Shown here piece by piece: positions 5,605 to 9,039 of a DNA stretch of 9,039 nucleotides (positions are counted from its first letter, which is position 1; each line of letters opens with the position of its first letter). Source of the DNA: Candidatus Dadabacteria bacterium UBA2774 (GTDB lineage Bacteria > Desulfobacterota_D > UBA1144 > Nemesobacterales > UBA2774); assembly GCA_002352485.1 (NCBI GenBank), contig DEIM01000179.1, positions 1 through 9,039 on the forward strand, given 5' to 3'. The translations under genes and the position numbers were made by a program. The notes under the pieces are model-generated. The model was not told the origin of the DNA. It saw only the letters and a list, made by a program, of their open reading frames with translations, and ran no database searches.

Positions 5605-6186
5605 ATGAAAAAGGTTAATCAGGAAGGCAACACTTCACAAGCAATACTTGAATTGTCCCAATCTTTAATCCAAGAAAGGGGGTATAATGCCTTTAGTGTT
5701 CGCGATCTTTCAAAAGAGATCGGAATAAAACCGGCGAGCATATATTATCATTTCCCTTCAAAAGCTGATCTAGCTCATTCACTGGTAATTAGACAGAGGG
5801 AAAAATTCAATTCGGCATTTTCCGAGATCGACGCCCAGACCGATAATTCCAGGAAAAAACTGGAATTATACTTGATGTTATTTTTTGATGATTTTAGAAA
5901 AACCAAAAGGATCTGTTTTTGTTCGATGCTGGCCGCTGATTTTGCAAGTCTTCCCATCCGAGTACAGGAGGAAGTAAAAGGATTGTTTTCCGACCACGAG
6001 CAGTGGCTGGCCAAAGTACTGGAGGAAGGGAAAAAGTCAAAAGTGCTTAATTTTAAAGGGTCACCTGACATAAGAGCAAAAAATATATTTGCTGCTATTG
6101 AGGGATCAACTATATCAGCTTGTACATTCAGAGACGAGAAAAGGCTTACTTCTGTGGCCGAATGGATTGAAAGTATGTTCAAATAG
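5605..6186 (+). CDS. TetR/AcrR family repressor (TetR-2)
   Basis: A 193-residue regulator. The DNA-binding domain covers about residues 8-55: ILELSQSLIQERGYNAFSVR, the helix-turn-helix in LSKEIGIKPASIYYHFPSK, then ADLAHSLV. The C-terminal domain carries KRICFCSMLAADFASLP, with C104 and C106 in the place where many TetR_C_13-type regulators have a MCLCGMLAAE-like motif, and where NemR has its sensing cysteine. The predicted role is repression of itself and of the secreted hydrolase gene downstream, since matching operators lie in both promoters. It is divergent from TetR-1 across 172 nt, with separate operators. The ATG at 5605 gives the usual short N-terminal arm; there is no separate SD and the predicted +1 is at or beside the ATG. 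Ligand unknown; cysteine sensing is inference. Confidence 0.92.
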   Translation: MKKVNQEGNTSQAILELSQSLIQERGYNAFSVRDLSKEIGIKPASIYYHFPSKADLAHSLVIRQREKFNSAFSEIDAQTDNSRKKLELYLMLFFDDFRKTKRICFCSMLAADFASLPIRVQEEVKGLFSDHEQWLAKVLEEGKKSKVLNFKGSPDIRAKNIFAAIEGSTISACTFRDEKRLTSVAEWIESMFK

Positions 6187-6210
6187 AGGGAAAATTTTTT
6201 ACCACATTAG

Positions 6211-6230
6211 CCTACCTAACGTTAGTTAGA
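6211..6230. promoter_or_regulatory. TetR-2 operator upstream of the hydrolase (CCTACCTAACGTTAGTTAGA)
   Basis: An inner 10-bp perfect palindrome CTAACGTTAG is flanked by one mismatched pair and then CTA/TAG. The left half CCTACCTAAC matches the ideal half-site exactly. It begins 25 nt after the TetR-2 stop codon and holds the same phase to the following -10 as the autoregulatory site does. Confidence 0.82.
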
Positions 6231-6232
6231 AT
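6227..6232 (+). promoter_or_regulatory. Probable -10 (TAGAAT) of the hydrolase transcript
   Basis: TAGAAT begins at position 17 of the operator, exactly as TAGGAT does at the TetR-2 promoter. The matching -35 position (6204-6209, ACATTA) is poor, so the promoter is weaker or needs help. The start would be near 6239, giving a leader of about 230 nt. Confidence 0.55.
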
Positions 6233-6256
6233 AATTGGTTTATAGGAGGTCAAGAA

Positions 6257-6388
6257 ATTCTAATCTCAGACTTACTACATAAATACGATTCAAATAACTG
6301 CAAAACTATAACCAATTGGCAGTTTACAGAATCGGCAATAAAAAACAATAAAAAACAAGGGGGTGATTATAATGCCGGATTAACTTAA
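6257..6388 (+). CDS. Possible small ORF with ATT start (43 codons), doubtful
   Basis: The frame opens at ATT 6257-6259, exactly 6 nt after AGGAGGT, one of the strongest ribosome sites in the window, and stays open to TAA at 6386-6388. There is no in-frame ATG, GTG or TTG. The predicted product begins ILISDLLHKYDSNN and is lysine/asparagine-rich; I recognise no family, signal peptide or membrane segment. ATT starts are rare (infC and pcnB in E. coli). It may be a small protein, a leader peptide, or the remnant of a gene whose ATG mutated to ATT. It overlaps the MPD mini-ORF. The strong SD argues for it; the start codon and lack of homology argue against it. Confidence 0.25.
   Translation: MLISDLLHKYDSNNCKTITNWQFTESAIKNNKKQGGDYNAGLT
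6336..6358. repeat. Tandem decamer repeat CAATAAAAAA x2 plus CAA
   Basis: Two perfect copies (6336-6345 and 6346-6355) plus CAA run directly into the near-perfect SD at 6357-6367. The A-rich tract would be unstructured in RNA and could enhance ribosome loading at the following SD. It is also a natural slippage site. Confidence 0.8.
6357..6383 (+). promoter_or_regulatory. Near-perfect SD followed by a three-codon ORF (MPD-stop)
   Basis: AAGGGGGTGAT (6357-6367) matches the 11-nt complement of the 16S 3' end (AAGGAGGTGAT) at 10 positions. It lies 8 nt (from the core) before ATG CCG GAT TAA (6372-6383). This is the best SD in the window, yet it drives a peptide of three residues. Its stop is 86 nt before the hydrolase start. 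It may be a regulatory minimal ORF, or the debris of a gene whose frame was lost. Confidence 0.5.
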
Positions 6389-6469
6389 ATATCTTTTATT
6401 TTCACGTCGCGTAATTTGTCTGGATTAATCTACAAAAGAGTAGATAAAAAATATACGGAGGTAAGTACT

Positions 6470-7240
6470 TTGAGACATTTAAAATATACATTTGGAACAC
6501 TTTTTATTGGATTAACATTGTTTATAGTGTCCGGGTCAATGTCATTTGCTCAGCTGCCCGATCCGGGAATTGAAATAGATGATCGTACTGCTATCGTAAT
6601 AACCGACCCTCAGAACGATTTTTTGAGTCCAAAAGGTGTAACGTGGGGCGTAGTCGGTGAAAGCGTCACCGAGAATAACACTGTTGAAAACATAGAAACC
6701 CTTTTTAAAGTCGCCAAAAAGAATAACATCCCGGTATTCATCTCACCCCACTATTATTTTCCGACAGATAAGGGTTGGGAATTTGAGGGCGCACTCGAAA
6801 CACTGATGCACAACATCAATATGTTTGACCGTACGGGCCAACTCTCATTAAAGGGATTTGAAGGCTCCGGCGCAGACTGGCTGGAGATTTATAAGCCATA
6901 TATAAACGACGGTGTGACAGTCGTTACGAGTCCTCACAAAGTCTACGGGCCTGAAACTAATGACCTGGTTCTTCAATTAAGGAAGCGTAATATAAATAAA
7001 ATCTTACTCGGCGGTATGTCAGCTAATCTTTGCACCGAGTCGCATATGAGAGAGCTTGTCGAGCAGGGTTTTGAGGTTGCTGTCGTAAAGGACGCGACAG
7101 CTGCCGCAAAGGTTCCGTCAGGAGACGGGTACCAGGCTGCCTTGGTTAACTTCCGTTTTATAGCCAGCGATGTAATGACCACGGAAGAAGCGAAGAAAGC
7201 AATAACAGAATATAGTAAGCAGAAAAAAAAGGGTTCGTAA
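6470..7240 (+). CDS. Secreted isochorismatase-family cysteine hydrolase
   Basis: A 256-residue protein starting at TTG 6470-6472, chosen because GGAGG (6457-6461) lies 8 nt upstream and the start gives a proper Sec signal peptide. That peptide has a short basic n-region (MRHLKY), a hydrophobic core (TFGTLFIGLTLFIVSGS) and probable cleavage SFA|Q after residue 27. An in-frame TTG at 6416 would add 18 residues before the signal and lacks an SD. The mature domain shows the family triad: D46 in ITDPQNDF, K157 in TSPHKVYGPETNDL and C188 in GGMSANLCTESHM, with the SAN cis-peptide turn before the cysteine. The family hydrolyses amides or vinyl ethers (nicotinamidases, isochorismatases, N-carbamoyl hydrolases). 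Periplasmic location is unusual for it; the substrate is unknown. It is probably controlled by TetR-2 through the operator at 6211-6230. Confidence 0.92.
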   Translation: MRHLKYTFGTLFIGLTLFIVSGSMSFAQLPDPGIEIDDRTAIVITDPQNDFLSPKGVTWGVVGESVTENNTVENIETLFKVAKKNNIPVFISPHYYFPTDKGWEFEGALETLMHNINMFDRTGQLSLKGFEGSGADWLEIYKPYINDGVTVVTSPHKVYGPETNDLVLQLRKRNINKILLGGMSANLCTESHMRELVEQGFEVAVVKDATAAAKVPSGDGYQAALVNFRFIASDVMTTEEAKKAITEYSKQKKKGS

Positions 7241-7248
7241 TAAAAACA

Positions 7249-7286
7249 ATAATTGGGCTATTCTGTCACATGAATAGCCCAATTAT
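7249..7286. terminator. Strong bidirectional hairpin terminator
   Basis: A perfect 15-bp stem (7249-7263 with 7272-7286) and an 8-nt loop lie between the convergent hydrolase gene and the membrane-protein gene. On the minus strand the stem is followed by TGTTTTTATT, a good U-tract, so termination should be most efficient for the tolB-thpR-membrane protein unit. On the plus strand the tract after it is only mildly T-rich. Confidence 0.88.
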
Positions 7287-7347
7287 CACATTCTCATTTG
7301 TCTAATGGCTTCGTTATAATAAGCAGCAAACCTGTATACTACTGTAG

Positions 7348-7944
7348 CTAAATGACACTATAGCCCATCTTCATACTCTTATGGAGTCTCACAAATAAGA
7401 TAATATGGAGGTATATGATGATCGGCACTATAAATGTCGGAAGCAGGCTCAAGGGTAAGTTAAGAAGCTCGCTCATCGAACTAGGGTCAGCCATAGCAAG
7501 CCTCCCTGCAGTGGCCACAACAAAGAGAATATCCAGGAGCCCGAGGAGGTTCCATAAAAAATATAAAAACCAGCCGGCTTTTCCCCTCGCCGGGATAAAT
7601 AGAATAAGCACCACGGCCAGGGCCGCTATAACAATATCGCCCCATCCACCCAATACAGCGAAATCATAAGGAAGCCTTCCCTGAGCGTAAAGTATTAGAA
7701 AATAGGCCCCTACGAATCTTACAAGATTAAAAAGAAGAAATACTTTAATATCTACATGAAGACACCAACCCCTGAACTTTGGTGAAATCCAAAAGCCAAG
7801 CAGCATGATAATAACCAGACCGAATAGAATAATTTGCGGCAAAGGTGGGTTTAGTGAAGTTAAATTCCCCGATGCCCCCGCTATAAGAGCTAGTATAAGC
7901 CAAATAAAAGCGATCGCCGCAATCTTCATTGAGCTTCTCTCCAT
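7348..7944 (-). CDS. Multi-pass inner-membrane protein of unknown function
   Basis: A 198-residue, very hydrophobic protein with about six predicted helices, near residues 7-26, 35-54, 68-87, 99-118, 123-145 and 163-187. A loop RLPYDFAVLGGWGDI between helices 3 and 4 is the most conserved-looking element; I recall similar GGWGDI-type loops in uncharacterised membrane proteins of about 200 residues, but can attach no function. The start at ATG 7942-7944 is 9 nt after the thpR stop, and the GAGGA ribosome site overlaps that stop codon, so translation is likely coupled to thpR. A second candidate start (7929) with its own GGAG would shorten the N-terminus by five residues. Its transcript ends at the hairpin 7249-7286. 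Confidence 0.82.
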   Translation of the reverse strand: MERSSMKIAAIAFIWLILALIAGASGNLTSLNPPLPQIILFGLVIIMLLGFWISPKFRGWCLHVDIKVFLLFNLVRFVGAYFLILYAQGRLPYDFAVLGGWGDIVIAALAVVLILFIPARGKAGWFLYFLWNLLGLLDILFVVATAGRLAMADPSSMSELLNLPLSLLPTFIVPIIIYLHIILFVRLHKSMKMGYSVI

Positions 7945-7953
7945 ACTGTTTCC

Positions 7954-8493
7954 TCAATCTGTAAGATGGAACATTTTTAAAGGCGTATATACAGACCCTT
8001 TATTATTTAGCTCACTTTTTATTAGTCCTATCTCAGATATTTCGAAAGCTGTTTTCTCGGCAATGGCAATCGGGCTTTTAATAACGAATCTATTCTTTAC
8101 CCGCCCCACGGTAATGTGGGGAACGAACCTCCGGTTCTCCATTTTGAACCCGAGCGTTTCAAGCTCACTCTCTATATCACTCTTAAGTGAAGATAACCCT
8201 TCATTCGGTGAAAGACCTACAAACAGAACACGTGGCTTTTCTAAATTAGGGAACCCCCCAAACCTTGTGATATTCATATGAAAGGGAGAATATTTTTTAC
8301 AGAGATTCTCTAATTTATCAGAGACTTGAGCTGCGGTGGAGTCCCCGGTTTCTCCGAGGAATTTTAGCGTAACGTGCAGTTTATTGTACTTCTCCCACTT
8401 TACACCATCAACATTTGGTTTAAGACCGTCTATATACTCACCCACACTGAGCCTGATCTCTTCGGGCAATAGCGCCGCTATAAAGAGTCTCAT
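7954..8493 (-). CDS. thpR: RNA 2',3'-cyclic phosphodiesterase (2H family)
   Basis: A 179-residue cytosolic enzyme of the LigT/ThpR family, matching its usual length. It begins MRLFIAALLPEEIR, the typical N-terminus, and carries both 2H catalytic motifs: LHVTLKFLGE with H40 and T42, and VPHITVGRVK with H126 and T128. The first histidine and the second lie on opposite lobes and hydrolyse 2',3'-cyclic phosphate ends of RNA to 2'-phosphate; bacterial members were also described as 2'-5' RNA ligases. The ATG at 8491-8493 follows GGTGAG at normal spacing. It lies 57 nt downstream of tolB and 9 nt upstream of the membrane-protein gene, so all three probably form one unit. Family assignment is secure; the natural RNA substrate is not known. 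Confidence 0.95.
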   Translation of the reverse strand: MRLFIAALLPEEIRLSVGEYIDGLKPNVDGVKWEKYNKLHVTLKFLGETGDSTAAQVSDKLENLCKKYSPFHMNITRFGGFPNLEKPRVLFVGLSPNEGLSSLKSDIESELETLGFKMENRRFVPHITVGRVKNRFVIKSPIAIAEKTAFEISEIGLIKSELNNKGSVYTPLKMFHLTD

Positions 8494-8550
8494 TATAGCT
8501 CACCGGGTTTATGCACTAGACTAAACAATTACCCCCCCTTCCGGGCGAAG

Positions 8551-9039
8551 TTATTTACACCAGGTCGGGAACGACTTACCGCCGCTCTTGCCGAGCTTAC
8601 GCTGGTTTTGACCGTTTAAATACATTATATAAAGGTCTTTACCACCCGATCTGGAAGAGCTGAATGCGATATAATGGCCGTCGGGCGACCATGCGGGGTT
8701 CTCGTTTCTACCCGAGGCCGAGGTTAGTCTTTCCTGACCCGAACCGTCTGGGCTTATCGTGTATATGTTCGCCCCGCCTTCTACCTTAACGAATGCGATA
8801 CGGTTCACTTCCCTGCTTGGAGACCAATCGGGATCTGTGCTGTACCCGCCTGAGGTTATCTTTCTCACTCCGCTACCGCTTGCCGACATTACATATATCT
8901 GCGGCGATCCTGAGCGGTCCGATACAAAAGCAATCATGCCTCCGTCAGGAGACCAAGTAGGTGAGACGTCGATAGCATTACTTCTGGTAAGGTTCACTGC
9001 TCCTTTGCCGTTTGCTCCGGACACGTATATGTCTCCGTT
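8551..9039 (-). CDS. tolB: TolB-type beta-propeller protein, partial (C-terminal 162 residues)
   Basis: The frame is open to the right window edge, so the N-terminus, signal peptide and first blades are absent. What remains is a series of PD40/WD40-like blades: SPTWSPDGGMIAFVSDR followed by QIYVMSASGSGVRKIT, DPDWSPSREVNRIAFVKVEG followed by IYTISPDGSGQERLT, NPAWSPDGHYIAFSSSR followed by LYIMYLNGQNQRKLG, and a closing SFPTWCK strand. The WSPDG..IAF and Y.M...G...LT pattern, and a C-terminus ending just after the last propeller strand, fit TolB, the periplasmic protein of the Tol-Pal envelope system that interacts with Pal. Other TolB-like propeller proteins share these repeats, and the diagnostic N-terminal domain lies outside the window, as would tolA or pal. 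It heads the tolB-thpR-membrane protein row. Confidence 0.82.
   Translation of the reverse strand, partial: NGDIYVSGANGKGAVNLTRSNAIDVSPTWSPDGGMIAFVSDRSGSPQIYVMSASGSGVRKITSGGYSTDPDWSPSREVNRIAFVKVEGGANIYTISPDGSGQERLTSASGRNENPAWSPDGHYIAFSSSRSGGKDLYIMYLNGQNQRKLGKSGGKSFPTWCK

Larger units (their letters stand above)
6187..6469 (+). other. Long leader region between TetR-2 and the secreted hydrolase
   Basis: This 283-nt stretch has no recognised gene but is dense in signals: the TetR-2 operator and -10; an AGGAGGT ribosome site (6244-6250) 6 nt before an ATT-initiated 43-codon open frame (6257-6388); a tandem decamer repeat (6336-6358); a near-perfect SD before a three-codon ORF (6372-6383); and the GGAGG (6457-6461) that decides the hydrolase start. 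An imperfect 12-bp inverted repeat links 6233-6245 (AATTGGTTTATAG) with 6306-6317 (CTATAACCAATT), with one bulged T. Confidence 0.7.

Noticed and set aside
6416..6469. Upstream in-frame TTG (6416) as the hydrolase start
   Set aside because: It has no SD and would place 18 charged residues before the signal peptide; TTG 6470 has GGAGG 8 nt upstream.
7315..7320. TATAAT downstream of the hydrolase as a promoter
   Set aside because: No usable -35 at 16-18 bp, and no plus-strand gene follows for the rest of the window.
7805..8281. 158-codon plus-strand open frame opposite thpR and the membrane protein gene
   Set aside because: It lies antisense to two genes with clear family motifs and operon spacing; no SD and no recognisable domain.

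Overview
The window looks like chromosomal DNA from a Gram-negative (diderm) bacterium. A tolB-type periplasmic beta-propeller gene, a Sec signal peptide on a putative hydrolase, and two glutathione S-transferase (GST) family genes all point that way. Base composition is moderate (about mid-40s % GC by eye). Genes are compact, mostly begin behind clear Shine-Dalgarno (SD) sequences, and several use TTG starts. I cannot name the genus; a deltaproteobacterial or related candidate-phylum lineage would fit, but this is only a guess. No rRNA, tRNA, CRISPR array, IS element or phage gene was seen.

Layout. 1-717 (minus) is the N-terminal half of a dihydrolipoamide-dehydrogenase-type flavoprotein running off the left edge. 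Upstream of it on the same strand is a nu-class GST like E. coli YfcG (782-1447). A 287-nt divergent spacer leads to biotin synthase bioB (1735-2805), then a small orphan LpdD-like prenyl-flavin chaperone-domain protein (2900-3256). Facing these is a minus-strand block: a NemR-like TetR regulator (4833-5432), a second GST (4087-4728) and a DUF2461 protein (3341-4036). Divergent from it is a second TetR regulator (5605-6186) followed by a secreted isochorismatase-family hydrolase (6470-7240). A strong hairpin (7249-7286) separates this from a minus-strand row: partial tolB (8551-9039), thpR (7954-8493) and a six-helix membrane protein (7348-7944).

The most informative part is 4700-6470, which reads as two adjacent self-regulated detoxification modules. 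Each TetR gene has a palindromic operator in its own promoter and a matching operator in the promoter of its neighbouring enzyme gene. TetR-1 pairs TGTACT-N4-AGTACA-type sites with the GST and DUF2461. TetR-2 pairs CCTACCTAAC/GTTAGGTAGG-type sites with the secreted hydrolase. In both modules the operator sits in the same phase relative to the -10 box at both promoters. Both regulator promoters put +1 at or next to the ATG, so their mRNAs may be leaderless, unlike the SD-led enzyme genes. Both regulators also carry cysteine near residue 106, where the NemR family has its electrophile-sensing cysteine.

The 283-nt leader before the hydrolase is unusual. It contains an AGGAGGT SD placed before an ATT-initiated 43-codon frame, a near-perfect SD before a three-codon ORF (MPD-stop), a 10-bp tandem repeat, and then the true SD and TTG start.
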